Assembly (NCBI RefSeq): GCF_002994745.2
Contig: NC_037094.1
Span: 768,001-832,000, forward strand
Direction of reading: 5' to 3'
Length of the DNA: 64,000 bases
Origin: Rosa chinensis
Taxonomy: Eukaryota > Streptophyta > Magnoliopsida > Rosales > Rosaceae
Part shown: positions 45,485 to 58,169 of the stretch, piece by piece
Layout of the letters: the number at the start of each line of letters is the position of its first letter
Numbering within the stretch: position 1 is the first letter of the stretch
Translations under genes and position numbers: made by a program
Notes under the pieces: generated by a model
The model's database searches: none
The model's input: only the letters and a program-made list of their open reading frames with translations
Told to the model about the DNA's origin: nothing

Positions 45485-48335
45485 GTCACGCCCCTAATTT
45501 TTAACACAAATAAAAATCGATATACAATCTCATAATTATATCTGCGTGAACGTTCAGCCATCAATACAAAATACATATAAACTTTTTTCTTTTTAAACCA
45601 ATTACATATTGATGCCCTGAACCCACTGTGACAATATTGACCCGCTCCATAGAGTCATATATTACATAAGTTATGAATTAAATTGTCAACAACAAAATAA
45701 AACGTAAATGTTGCTCAGAGTTAACTATACAACGGAAGTCCTTATCAACGGTAAAGTCACAAAAATGGTTTCCTACCGTAAAGCTGCAAAGGCGCTATCT
45801 CAACTTCAGCCCTGATTATCCTGACCTGCAAGATTAACCCCTACACCGTTTGAATGGTGCACCGGGTTGCCACACAACAAACTCAGTAAGCTTTTGCAAG
45901 CCCGTATGAATAAACTCAAAACCACAAAGCAAAGCACATTTATAAGTCACCTCAACCTAAACACGATATGCACATATTTCACGCCTACGGCCATCAATTC
46001 CATAACCTTTCATATCGTGCCTACATAAGTCAATTGGTGACTGAAGCCTCCTGCTCATATTCTCAACTAGCGTCCCATTACACAAATTCAATCAAATAAG
46101 ACTTCCTCAAGCAATGTTTGATGTCATTCTAACACACTACGGCGAATTCCAAATCACACTCATTCCCTCCCCCCAGGAGCTTTTTTTCATCAACATGACA
46201 ACAAAGGTGAAAATCAATGAATCACCTTCCTATCCTCACCACAGAGTACAATTCGTCACCACTATGGCTCTTAAGATAAATCAAACCATAAATCAATACA
46301 ATTAAGAAGAAACAAAGCAATCACATTTCAAAACAAGCAAAACAATTCATGGTAACCCCTGCATATAATTTAGTTTAGGAGGTCACACTAAGTCAAGCAA
46401 TTCAAATCATAGTAATCAACGTAATCCCACACTTTGACGTCTGTAGGTAGCCCCGACCATCACAGCAGTCTTCTCCATTATTGTTAACTTAATAACAATT
46501 CAGCTCCATTACCGAGCAGTCGTCACACTGATCATCGCACAGATTCCACCGGTCATCACACAGATAGCCATCGTCCTACTGATCATCACATATATTTCAA
46601 GAATCATCACATAGATTGCAATTGTCCAGCTGATCACCACACAGATTTTGCTGGTCATCACGCAGATAACCATGGTCCAGCGAATCATCACACAGATTCC
46701 ACCGGTCATCACACAGATAGCAATCATCACAAACATTCATCACAATGATTTCAATAATTCATTACACAGATATTCATACACAAGCTTTACATTGCAATCA
46801 TCACAAAGATTCATCATACTGATTTCAACGATTCATTACACAGATATTCCTACACAAACTTTACATGACAATCATCACAAAGATTCATCAATACATATAT
46901 ATTTCACGTGTATATATATATACACACACACGTAGTAATTCACTCAGGAATACCACTAATACCAACTATAGTCGTAGTTAACTTAATAACTCCAAGACAA
47001 TAGGGTAATCTTGCTCATAACAAATATCGATCATGCTCATAATAAATATCGTGAGATTTACTCACCTTTGAATCCCGGTGCGTCTTCACACGAGAACCAA
47101 AACAAGCACAATCGCCACAATCAGTTCAACAAGTCCAACAAGCACCTGAACACATAAGATCTTGATTCAATGTGCGAATCACAAAGTGATTAAAGTTCAA
47201 AACCCCCGTTTTGAACCCAAATCCCAAAAGTAATGCCAATTGAGGCGAAACTATATTCGAGACCTCCCTAAGTCTCCAGAACACTTCTACGATCGATGTG
47301 TCCAACCACAAGTCAATCGGAAGCTCGAATCCTCATGGATCAAATAAATCAACCGGTATGAAACCATAAAAATCATAACAAATCCATTCGAACTCCAAAA
47401 TTTGCATATTATATATCGAAACACTCGTATCAACGAGTAGAACATATATAATACCAAAAACAGTTCCCTACATGGCTGAAAAGCCACCAGAACGCCGCCA
47501 CCGGCCAAAACTCAATATTTCACAAAACTCCAAACATCAAAGTTGTTCATCTAAGCATGCTTGTGAATTTTTATAACTAGCTCGAAGTCAGAAAACAAGC
47601 ATAAAGGATCAAAAACTACCTCACAAGCCATGGATTACTGTTCAATCCGAGTTGAACCAAGTTTCACGTGAATCGATCCAAACAACCACCAAGGATCGAT
47701 CAAGGAGGTTGCTGCGAGCTCCTGAAGCTTTGTTTGAAGCCCCGCTGACATTGGAGATCAGAGAACCGATCGGGTCCAATTTCTCCAAAAAGTCACCGCC
47801 TTGCTGCACTTCTTCCACCGAGAATTGCCACAGAGACGACCGCACAAGGGAGGCGAATCTATCTGTGCAGATTTCAAGGCTGGAGGTCGCTGGAGAATGG
47901 AGTTCCGACCGGGTCGGAATACCGGGTTCGGGTCGGGTCGATCGAGGGTGAGGAGAGAGAACGGGGCGTTTCTGATTTTTTTCCGGAATGGTGAAAGTAA
48001 AATGGAAATAGTAAATTTCCAAAAGTGGAAACTCCTATTTATAGAACTTTCCCAAAACTTTCGCAGACCATAACTTTCTCATACGAACTCCAATTGACGC
48101 GTTCCACATGTCCACGAACTCGTATCGACGCGTTCTATAACTTTGTGAAGGAAGTTTTTGGAGAATCCCAACAAATAAAAAGTCAAACTTTGCAACCCCC
48201 TAAAACCACATTCTTTGAATAATTATTCGCCCGAAACACTTCCTCTCCATCCACGAGCCACGAAACCATCCAATAATCACAATTTAGATTCTGGAAAATC
48301 CTCTAAAAATAAATACTAATTTCAGGGGCATCACA
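45485..48335 (+). mobile_element. Solo LTR, 2.85 kb
   Basis: Starts TGTCACGCCCC, ends GGGGCATCACA, and is flanked by ATACC / ATAAC (one mismatch in 5). It has no internal domain. Its last about 300 bp resembles the solo LTR at 26640-29972 (CATACGAACTCCAATT, AACTTTGTGAAGGAA, AAAAAGTCAAACTT). Open frames inside (47642-48022 and others) are on both strands and not protein-like. Confidence 0.75.
46505..46900 (+). repeat. Minisatellite-like ATCATCACACAGATT repeats inside the solo LTR
   Basis: A roughly 15-bp motif, (G/A)(A/G)TCATCACACAGAT(T/A), recurs more than ten times with interspersed CCACCGGTC, CCATGGTCC and TTCATCACAATGATTTCAA blocks. The minus-strand frame over it (46509-46736) is a repetitive artefact. 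Confidence 0.75.
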
Positions 48336-48528
48336 ATAACGCTGATGCTGCGTTTCAGGACGGGCAGGGAGTCGGCGGAGTCGGAGGTGACGATGGCCAT
48401 GGCATGGAGGGCCGCGACCTGAGGCTGGAGGAATCAAACGTAGCGCTGCGCCACCTCGAGCGTGGTGGCTGTGTCCATCTTCTTCTCCCACGGTAGCAGC
48501 TTCTGCAGCCTTTTCGGTGCCGTCTGAG

Positions 48529-48633
<105 letters not shown>

Positions 48634-48639
48634 GTAGAT

Positions 48640-49134
48640 CGTGAGAAAGAGAGAGAGAGTGTGGCATTTGATGTAGTTGTTTAATTAGGCTGAGGGTAGG
48701 TTTGCCATTATACTCTAAACTGGGTTGATGGGAATAAAAATCTGTTGCTAGGGTAAGTGGGATAAATTTGTCCAATTTTGGTGCATTTAGTTAAGATCCC
48801 AAAAGATAACTCTAAACTCCGAAATAAAAACCTTAAACCATAAAAAGTGGTAGTTGTATGAGAATAGCTTTAGTGTTTCATGGGCATCCATGCATCAAAT
48901 TTGAGTGTCTTGCATATTGCACCTCTAACATGTGGTTCACTACCCACTCTTATCATGTGGGGGACCATCTATTTTGAGAAAATGTGCATGTTTAGTGCGA
49001 CTTTACTGAAGTGAATAAATTAAGACAACCACACCCTATCAAGAAAAATGTACTAACCCACCAATCACCTTAAGTCTTGATTATACCTCTAACTTAAATT
49101 TAAATAAAATAATAATGGATGAACAAATAAATAG
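48640..49134. other. Intergenic, nothing recognised
   Basis: No gene or clear repeat. The stretch TTGTCCAATTTTGG at 48770 with GGGTAAGTGGG is loosely inverted to 42740-42800, so an older, eroded TIR element enclosing the bHLH relic is possible. Confidence 0.35.
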
Positions 49135-49143
49135 TTAAATAAA

Positions 49144-50722
49144 GGGCAAAATACTATTCAGTCCTTGAAGTATCCCTTCGTCCTCGTTTGAGTCCATACT
49201 TTTCTAATTTAATCTAAAAAGTTCCTGAGGTCACAATTTCGTGTCTAATAAGTCCTCGCTGTCTAAATATTTCGTTAACTGGCTGACGTGGCAGATCAGT
49301 AGACGCCAACTCAGCGCCACGTAAGCATGGTGGATGTTAAAATGTCGAAAATAACCCTAGCCTCCCCTTTTAATTTTTTAATTCTTTTCTTTTTTGTTCT
49401 TTGCTGCAATCTCTTCTTCCTCTTATTCTTTTACCCAAACACAGGCCTCATCATCCTAGCTCTTCTTCTTCCTCTCATTCAATCTAACCTCAAAGCTAAA
49501 GAAGACAAACAAAGCCACTCCGTGAGACCAAAACCAAGGAGAACCCAGTCTTTGCCTCATGTTTTGGCTTTCATTCCCGAGCAAGTGCGCCACCTCCATG
49601 CCACTCACTCGCTAGAGTTCCTCAGCCTCCGATTCACTGACACTATTGGGCTTCTCAAAGAATCGAGCTCTGGTTCAGATCTCGTGATCAGAGTTTGGCC
49701 ACAGAGGCAGAGCTTCAATAACCACGACTTCGGTTCTGTTCCATCCCAATGGAAGATGAACCAGACTACGGAATCCGACTGTGATGGTGGGTACAAGGCC
49801 GACGGTGATGGCGGCGACGCTGCATGCGCTTGCGATTTTGTTGAAGCAAGCTGAGGATTGGGATAGGTAACCCAATCTCAGTGTTTCGGATTGATTGTTT
49901 TCTGGTAATTTTGGGTTTCAAAGAAAGAATTGGGGTTAATTTGAGGTGGAATTTGGTTTTTGATGAACTTGGAAATACCCAAATGTTGGATATGTTGCTG
50001 TGATTGATTCTGTAGGTATAGTTCTTGGAATTTGTTGATATATAATCGCAATGGAATTGTTGGTTGAACTCGGTGGTGGTTGTGGTAGTTTTGGTGGTGG
50101 TGAAGGTAGGGATCTGGGGGATTAGAAATGAGGAGTTGAGAGGCAGTGGCTTGGAGAAGTGGGTCTGGGAATGGTTGTGGTGGAGGGTAAGGGTGGTCGG
50201 ATTGGGGGTAGTGACAAATGGAGTAGAAGGTGGTGCAGCAGCAAGTAGTGGTGGTGAGAAGGTGGTTTTGGAGATGGTGACTATAAAACTGCTCTCAGAG
50301 ACTTTGTTCCTGTTCAAGTTTTGGTGGTGCAGCAACAGAAGGAATTCAAGTTTGAGTTATTTGAGTAAGAGAGGAGGGAGAGAGGTTGGTTGATTTAGTT
50401 TCAGTGAGGCGGCGAGGGGTTGAGGAAAGTGGCGAGGTGTTGGGCTCGGAGAGAGAGCTTGGTGGTGGTTATGGTGGTTTGGGTGTGAAGAAGAAGAAGG
50501 GTTATTTTGGACAATTTACAGGTTGCATGGCCTGCAAATGCTGAGGTGGTCTGGCTTGAAGTGCCACATCAGCAACATAACGGTCCAACTTGACGGAATT
50601 TAGACGGCGAGGACTTATTAGACATGAAATTGTGGTCTCAGGGACTTTTCAGATTAAATTAGAAAAGCAGGGACTGAAACGAGGACAAATGCATACTTCA
50701 GGGACTAAACAATATTTTGCCC
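49144..50722. mobile_element. Mutator-like element with possible captured sequence (1579 bp)
   Basis: The perfect 9-bp duplication TTAAATAAA lies at 49135-49143 and 50723-50731. TIRs of about 170 bp begin GGGCAAAATA and share TTCTAATTTAATCT, TGTCTAATAAGTCCTCGC and GTCTAAAT. The interior (about 49330-50450) is not repetitive. A plus-strand frame 49327-49854 (175 aa) has a hydrophobic start followed by RPKPRRTQSLPHVLAFIPEQ. No domain is known to me and there is no transposase, so a Pack-MULE is the likely reading. Confidence 0.85.
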
Positions 50723-50734
50723 TTAAATAAAATA

Positions 50735-51625
50735 CATATTTAGATTATTAAATGTAATAAATTAAACTAAAAATAAAATGTAATTAATGAGAATCATGCT
50801 TTACAAATGGTGAGATTAAGAAATATGACAATTTGAATAGAAATGGAGTTTTGCATGGTTTGGCATGTTGGGAGGTGCCGTGGAGGTACTCGGGGATTGC
50901 AATGACATGCCAAAGCATGTGAAAGGTAGCTTTTCTAGAAATTCTCCTAAATAGTAAGCTCACCATTCTAGAGCATGATTTGTAGAATGTGTTCCAATTG
51001 ACGGATTACAGAAATCTTAGGGCCCGTTCGGTATTATTTTGCGATACTGTTTTTTATTTTACAAATTCAAAAACTAATTTAATTTGCGTTCGGTGCATTA
51101 AATTTGAAAAACAGGGAAAACAAATTATAGGAAATAATTCAGGAACTATGAATAAATATGGGAAATAACTTTTTGACGTTTTCCTTGTTTCCTGAAAACA
51201 ACCTGCCCTGCAATTAGAGAAATTGATTTATTCTTTTTTTTTTACTTTTAAGCACATAGATCCACAAACTCTTCTCCTCTCTTTTGATCTTTCTCTCTTT
51301 CTCTCCCACGATTTCCATTGAGACTTATCCTCTCTTTTCATTATCTCATCTACTTTATCTGTTGTTTTAACTTTCTTTTTCCCCGTCTTTTTCAATCAAT
51401 TGAAACTTGCAGAATCCATGCAATGGAGAAGAATGAAGGATTTAGAAAATTCTTCTTTCATGTGTCAGATCTAATTTATATGGATGATTTAGGGTGAAAG
51501 CATCGGCATTTTATGCTTCAATAAAATTAGATAATCTCATGGGCTAGAGGAATTAACAACTAAGGTTGAGACATTTGATTGAATTATCATTTTGAACTAA
51601 AGATTCAGGAGCTTGCAATTTCATA
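50735..51625. other. Intergenic; one MITE-like end
   Basis: GGGCCCGTTCGGTATTATTT at 51021 resembles the 5' end of Tourist-type MITEs, but no matching right end is visible. Otherwise no gene or RNA is seen. Confidence 0.35.
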
Positions 51626-51637
51626 TGATATATTTTA

Positions 51638-52050
51638 GGGTTATTATCACAAATGGTACCTGAACTTATCTTCTATTTTATTGATGGTACCTGAACTTCA
51701 ATTTTGATCACACCAGTACCCAAACTTTTCGATTTCATCCTAAGGCCACCTTCGGTCACTATGCCGGCCAAAAAACCCAAATCTGAAATAAAAAATAAAA
51801 AAACAAGTTCAAGGCAAGTCTATTACCAAAAAATCATCACTATATATGATCGCAACCCTTGAAATCATCAAAAATCATCACTATGATCGCCTCCCATGCC
51901 ATTTTTAGTCGGAATAGTGACCAGGGGTGGCTCTAGGTACCATTTAAAATGAAATCGAAAAGTTCGGGTACTGGTTGTGATCAAAATTGAAGTTCAGGTA
52001 CCATCGATAAAATTGAGATATAATTCAGGTACCATTTGTGATAATAACCC
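51638..52050. mobile_element. Small TIR-MULE (413 bp)
   Basis: The perfect 9-bp duplication TATATTTTA lies at 51629-51637 and 52051-52059. TIRs start GGGTTATTATCACAAATGG and continue for more than 100 bp, with GTACCTGAACTT and AACTTTTCGATTTCAT-type blocks inverted. Short and non-coding. Confidence 0.9.
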
Positions 52051-52204
52051 TATATTTTATAAACAAAATTGAGGGATTTGGTTCTTCTTGTTCAATCTCC
52101 TTCACAATACTCTATTTCTTTTCTCATAACAACCAATAAAGGATTCATGATCAATACAAACAAAATAGTCAATTTTTCATGATTATTGAGGAAAAACTAA
52201 AAAT

Positions 52205-52442
52205 TGTTTAAGGAAAACTGAATTGGGAGAGAATTGAGTTGTACTTTCATTGATAATAGGGGCCTCGTTATATAGAGGATTACAAGCATAGAGATAGCTA
52301 GAGTTGTACATGGAAACATAATCGTACATTAATTGGATATCTCCTAAGATTATCCGAGAATATCTCTAATATAAACCCTATTTCAACTAGAGCAAGTAAC
52401 CTCGAGTTGGGGCCAGACACATATTCTGGATTTACTTGAACA
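52205..52442 (-). repeat. 3' LTR of the Copia element
   Basis: 238 bp, with TG...CA ends on the minus strand, paired with 57931-58165. It contains a TATATAGAGG/CCTCTATATAACGAGG promoter-like motif and sits directly next to the purine-rich tract at 52443-52460. Confidence 0.9.
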
Positions 52443-52979
52443 CTCCCTCTTGTGTCTCCCAAACGTGGTGCTCCTCTCATTGCCTCATTAAAAACCTTGC
52501 CGAGTAACAAAAACCCTGTGGGACAAAAATAACCTCGGTCGAAGTGGAAAAAGAGCACAACACACCCTTCACGTTTCAAGACCATACATGTAGACATCTC
52601 CCCCTGATGTCTGCATCTCCCCTTGATGACAACGGTCATGGGAGTTCGGATAACTTCCGCAAAAGATGTTACCAACATGTTTCTCCAAAATGGAATTTAG
52701 GGAATGACATAGTGAGCAAGTCTGCCACACTGTCCTCAGATCGAACCTAGTTCACTTTGATCTTGAGGAGAGTCTGTTGTTGCTGATTATGCTTGGTGTT
52801 GTCGCTTTTGATGTAGCCTTTGGTTCTTTATTCAAAACAAGCAGCATTATCTTAAATGCTCGTAGGCTCATCTGTGGTAGACTTCAAACCACAATTGTTC
52901 GAACATGCATAATTATGGATCCAATCCATATACATTCACGAACCACTTTGTGAAGAGCAATAATCTCTGCATTGTTCGA

Positions 52980-55600
52980 AGATACAGCAACTAAGGTCTA
53001 TTTCTGTAGACCTCCGAGATTTCACGGTCCTTGCCCATGGTGAACACTTAACCATTTTGGGAATGACATTTCTGTGGGTAAGAGAGATATTCAACATCAA
53101 CAAAACCTTCCAAAATACATATCATTTTGGGATGGAGATAGTAGACGCAGGCCAGTGTTTGCGGCGTTCCTGGTGTGTGATGGGTCCGAATCCATCGTCT
53201 CTTTGTAGGGATTGAACAAGCCCATATCAATCATACATCTCAAGTATCGAAAGATATCTTTTACACCAATCCAATGGCGTTGCATTGGTGCAGAGCTATA
53301 TCTAGCTAACAAGTTCACTGCAAATGAGATGTCCGGTCTTGTGCATGAGCTAAGTACAATAATGCACCTATTGTACTCAAGTAAGGCACTTCTGCCTCTA
53401 GCACATCTTTGTCATCATCCTTCAGATGAGGAGGATCATTTTCAGGATCAAGACTACGGACGATCATGGGGGTGCTTGAAGGTTTGACCTTGTCAAAATG
53501 CCTAAGCATCTATCTACACGATGCTCAAGTTCTAAACCGAGACATAATCGTGTTCTCCCATAATCCTTCATCTCAAAATCAGATTTCAAATGTTCAGCAG
53601 TTTCCCTTAACTCTTTAAGGGCTTCCAATGAAGATCATGTCCAACATGAACCGCGATAGAATCCGAAACTTGTTATGGAAACGCATGGGCATATCCCTTC
53701 CTAATCAAGTAATCACTTTAGTGAGCGTTTCAACCTTTTTGTAAACGCGCTCTGTGGTCTAGAACCACTTGACTTGGGTAAATGAAGTTCACCATGAACC
53801 TTCATGTATATTTCATATCTAGGTCCCCATATAGATACGTAGTGACCACATTTGTAAGCTGCATGTTCAGTTCTTTGGAAACTACCAAACTGACAAGGTA
53901 GTGGAGTGCAATGACATCCATTACGAGAGAATATGTCTCATCGTAATCGATTCCAGGGCATTTTATGAGAAGCCTTGCGCCATAAGGCGAGATTACCATA
54001 TCTTTTTCTCATCACACTTTCTAACGAAGACCCATTAGTCAATAGGTTTTATGTTAGGAGGTGTTGGCATCACTGGCTCGAAAATCTTCCTCTTCGTTAG
54101 AGAATCCAACTTAACCTGTATCACATCTTTCCATTTAGGCCAAATCTCTCTATGTTGGCATTCATTCATCCACGGAACGTGGTTCGATATCATCGGACTT
54201 CATCAACTCATGCATAACGAAATGCGCAACTACATCATCAATTATGATGGAGTTTCTATCCCACGTCTCATGTACACTAGTGTAATTTTCATAGAGCTCT
54301 ATATTCTCAGGAATAGGTTCTGACGTTGAGGCGTCCCCCAACAATAACCATAACCCAGAAGATTCTCATGAGACGGATTTTGAGTGTCGATGATCAAAGG
54401 ATTGGAGTGTGCCAAAGCATCCTTCGAACCTACGGGCCTCCCACGCATCCTAGCTGGGGCCATGGCCTGTAACGCCAGAGTGCCACTCTCTTTGGCGTTG
54501 ACGCCATGCCTATCTCCGTGTAGGGTGGCACTACGTCCTCTCGTAGGGACGTCCTTCCTTGCAAGCTTGTTTGCAGCATATTTGTGTGATCTCATCACTT
54601 TAACAGGGATCAAGATGAGACATAGTGGGGATAGGCCACGACAATTCCTGTCGTTCCTACTGAACATCCGTGTTCTTATCTCCCCCTAACGACGGGAAGA
54701 CTGTCTCATCAAAATGACAACCCGCAAATCTAGTGGTAATGAGATCGCCTTGCAAGGGCATTAAGTGGCAGACGATTGTTGGAGTCTTAAATCCAACGTA
54801 GTTGCCCATTCGTCTGTAAGGACCTATTATAGAGCGTTGTGGCAGCGCAATTGGTACATAAGGGCACATTCAAATTTGTGTAAGTACAATACTTGTACCC
54901 AGTCACTAGCTGTAACGCAGAGGTATATTGAGTGGCGGTGGGTCGTAGACGAATCAGCATAGCTGCATGCGATATTGCATCACCCCAAGAGGATATAAGG
55001 AAATTAGTGCGCATTACCAATGTTTGGACTACCATCGTAGTCGTTTCCGCGAGACCAATTAGGTGTGTTCATGAGAATATAATGTCCAACATTAGTTCCA
55101 ATGCAATAACTATCAAAAGTCTTCAATGTAAACTCTCTAGCATTGTCAAGTCTAATTGACGGAAGAGGATGATCCGGGGAGTGAGCCCGTTGTCATATGG
55201 TATTTTCTAGGAGTGTAGCATAAGCAACATTACAAGTGGACAATGACAAAACACGTGACTAGCGTGTTTGTATATCAACCAATATCATGAAATATTTAAA
55301 CGTCCGCAGGTTGGTTGAATCAGTCCATAGAATCCCCATGGATTCTATGTAAGAACATAATGAGTATTTTCATATCCTTTGCATAGGACGGTCTCAGTCC
55401 TAATTTCCCTAAGGAACGGGTTTTGTAAAACGAGCCAGAGGCTTTAGAAGCAACCAATGAGAATTTTGGTTGGGCCTGAGCATCTGAAACGCTATTTGAA
55501 GCAAGTTGGTGATTGCAGCATCACCTAGGGCTCCATCACCATGATGGACGCCATCCATGGCGTCATGGATAGGGACTGCGCCAGCCCTAGGCTGGTGGTG
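52980..55600 (-). pseudogene. Copia pol relic (integrase, reverse transcriptase, RNase H)
   Basis: Recognisable pieces: the integrase C-terminal part (MRTNFLISSWGDAISHAAML, then IRLRPTATQ) at about 55000-54940, and CHFDETVFPSLGGDKN at 54690. Reverse transcriptase shows PGIDYDETYSLVMDVIALHY and TTYLYGDLD at 53960-53810. The connection domain has VPYLSTIGALLYLAHA and LARYSSAPMQRHWIGVKDIF at 53400-53220. Stops and frameshifts separate the pieces, so no functional polyprotein is possible. Confidence 0.82.
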
Positions 55601-56778
55601 GATGGAGGCGGTGCCTTAGGCAGCTGCGTTGGTCACACTTAGTCCAGAAATCAACTTTTGATTCATGCTTCGTTTCGCTGGAAAGAAATGATGTCCATGT
55701 GACAAAGCCAATATGTGTCTAAATCCAAGAGATCTTCTCTCATAACTTTATTGGATTAATAGCTCGAATAGTGACATAGAATCCACTATAGAGACACATA
55801 AACTTCTCTAAGATGCGCCTTTGTTCGTAATCATTAGTGGTATTGCAAATGAACTCATTTCTGTTCTCTACATGCGTTTTTGCATGGAATCCGTTAGCTA
55901 TTCATAGGTGCGATTGGCCCTAGGAGAGTAGAGAGCTTCTGTGACAGTAATTAAGGTGCCATTTGGCAAGTGAAACTTGGGCTATTCCATGTCCTTGAAT
56001 TAATACTGATGGCCCAGCCATCGTAATCACAAAAGTCATATGCTCATAATCAAAATGGAGTCATAAAGAACTCAAAATTTTATTCATAAGCCAACGGAGT
56101 TACATCATTGTCTCTTTGACTAAACAAAATCTAATCCAAAATGATAGCTAATGCAAAACAATGGTAGTCTTCTTTCGGTAATTCCAAAATAAATGTGACC
56201 AGGTGAGTAGAGAGATGTCGGTGGAGCAAGGCTCTCTTAAGTACCACTAATCTCAGAACCTTCCTAGACATCACACTTACTTTGAGTGAGCCTACTTTGA
56301 AGAAAAACTAAACCATTGGCATTTATTACAAAAATATATGGCAATTACCTATTACATCCCTTGGAAAAATAAAGACTTAAACAGAATTGGCGATCTATTG
56401 ATCCCAGCCAGATTTGTAGTCTTCAACCCTTCACTCTAGATCATCTTCTTGATCTTCTTGTTTCATATAGTGAGTTTCTTTTGCTTCACAATATGTTTTG
56501 TAGGCGGTGACGATTTCTTCACGAGCTCTACAAATGTGTGCCTAATGATCAGACACTCCACATCGAGAGCATACATCTCTTTGCTCAAACTCCATTGATT
56601 GAGGCGCTTTGAAAGCGTCATTTAGATGGTTCTTAATGTTGGTGGCACCACCAACGCCTCCTTCTCTCTTTCCACGTTTACCTCTTCAGTTCCGTGTTCG
56701 CCTATTTTGGCGGTCACCTTCCCAAGTAGAGCGATTATATGAACCAGAATGTCCAAAAGTATCCCTAAGATTAGGGTT

Positions 56779-57606
56779 TCACTCTTGGCGCCTTCTCTTA
56801 GGGGCGCGACTATAACTGGATTCCAGAATATGCTCTATTTCCACGGATCTCGAATTATAGTTCTTCACAAGGATGTTGTCATGCTTTTCAATGACATTCA
56901 TAGCTCCAATGAGCTCATGAAACCTTGTGATCCGTCCTGCAACAACATCGATTCGATAGTTCTTAGCAACCATCAATGCAGAGATGGGGAAGGTAGAGAG
57001 AGTCTTCTCAATCAACATCGCATCTGTGATCTCTTTACCACAAAATTCCATTAAGGATTTAATGCGAAATGCTTCAGAGTTATAGTCAAGAACTGACTTG
57101 AAATCACAGAAGCGGAGGCTATGTCATCTCACTTCTAGGTTAGGAAGCAGGGAATCACGGATGTTACCAAATCTATCTTTGAGTGAGACCCACAGCCTTC
57201 TGGGGTCTTCTTCATTCATACACTCGCACTGGAGCGAATCATTCATATGACGAGTCATTAGGATGATAGCTTTCGCCTTATTTGACTCTAAGGCTGCTCT
57301 ATTTGCTTCCAAACCTTGAGCTTGCTCAACAGTTAGCACGTCCGGAAAAAATGGTCGGAAAAGTGGGTGGAAAAGTTTACTAGAGTTGACCGGTGCTGAC
57401 GTGGCAGAGGTTGCGTCAGTGGGCTTCTCAGAACTGGGCCTAGCTTTCTTCTTCTCAGTGGGCTTACTGCCCCTTTTTTCTCTTCTGGGCCCGCAGCCTT
57501 TTTCTTCTTTCTTCCTTTCTTTTCTTCTTGGCCGTTCCCCTTTTCTTCTTCTTCCTTTTCTTTTCTTCTTACAGTGGGGCTGTTCCCCTCTTTTTTTTTT
57601 CTTCAT
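56779..57606 (-). pseudogene. Copia gag relic
   Basis: 57606-57124 and 57051-56779 form a UBN2-type gag. The first contains ILMTRHMNDSLQCECMNEED and RRLWVSLKDRF; the second contains LIEKTLSTFPISALMVAKNY, RI..VAGRITRFHELI and SSYSRAPKRRRQE. A frameshift and stop lie between them (about 57052-57123). The first part is preceded by a strongly Lys/Arg-rich run (57606 to 57480) translated from the purine-rich leader, which is probably not part of the original gag. Confidence 0.8.
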
Positions 57607-57930
57607 TCTTTTCTTCTTCTTCTGGGCCCACTCTCTCTTTCTCCTTCCTTTTCTTCTCTTTCCTTTCTTCTTCTACGCGTTTTCTTCTTCCTCCTGTTTT
57701 CTGGGTTTTTTTTTCATTTTGCTAGCAGAGGCTAATCGGCTAATTGATGGGTGCAGTGAAGGCGCTGGGCAGTCGCTGTGTAGGAGGACAGTCGCAGGAG
57801 GCTGTTGGTGCTCATGCAACAATGGTAGCAAGACTAGCACGGGCTAGGAGTGTTGGTGGAAAGGTTGAGATTTTTTCGGGTTTTTGGTTTTTAGTTTTGG
57901 GATTTCAGGGTTAGGGCTTTGTGCTAATAA

Positions 57931-58165
57931 CGTTTTTAAGGAAAACTGAATTGGGAGAGAATTGAGTTGTACTTTCATTGATAATGGGGGCCTCTTTATA
58001 TAGAGGATTACAAGCATAGAGATAGAGTTGTACATGGAAACATAATCGTACATTAATTGAATATCTCCTAAGATTCTCCGAGAATATCTCTAATATAAAC
58101 TCTATTTCAACTAGAGCAAGTAACCTCGAGTTTGGGTCAGTCACATATTCTGGATTTACTTGAAC
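57931..58165 (-). repeat. 5' LTR of the Copia element
   Basis: 235 bp, direct copy of 52205-52442, followed on the right by the AAAAT target duplication (58166-58170). Its inner end has drifted (CGTTTTTAAGG against TGTTTAAGG). Confidence 0.88.
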
Positions 58166-58169
58166 AAAA

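Larger units (their letters stand above)
52205..58165 (-). mobile_element. Copia-type LTR retrotransposon, full length but decayed (5.96 kb)
   Basis: LTRs of about 235 bp lie at 52205-52442 (3' LTR) and 57931-58165 (5' LTR). They start TGTTCAAGTAAATCC and end TTTTCCTTAAACA on the minus strand, and the 5-bp duplication AAAAT flanks the element. By eye the LTRs differ by about eight substitutions and a 4-bp indel. Minus-strand relics run gag (57606 to 56779), integrase (about 55160 to 54657), the integrase-RT spacer with GRPVGSKDA (about 54450), reverse transcriptase (about 54000 to 53800), and the connection/RNase H part (53509 to 53048). That order (integrase before RT) defines Copia. Purine-rich GAGACACAAGAGGGAG precedes the 3' LTR as a polypurine tract. 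No conventional Met-tRNA primer site was recognised. Confidence 0.88.

Noticed and set aside
47642..48073. Overlapping open frames on both strands (126, 99 and 90 aa)
   Set aside because: They lie in the 3' part of a solo LTR. The related LTR shows the same open character without protein motifs.
50064..50393. 109-aa Val/Gly-rich frame and its 189-aa opposite-strand partner
   Set aside because: Both come from a GGT-rich low-complexity stretch inside the MULE. There is no domain and both strands are open, so composition is the simpler explanation.
55100..55700. Separate small genes in the Copia interior
   Set aside because: The short frames match pieces of integrase and spacer in the expected order and orientation, so they are pol relics.
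57386..57847. 153-aa Phe/Leu-rich frame resembling a membrane protein
   Set aside because: It is the antisense of the purine-rich Copia leader and gag start. The poly-pyrimidine sequence gives Phe/Leu/Ser runs.
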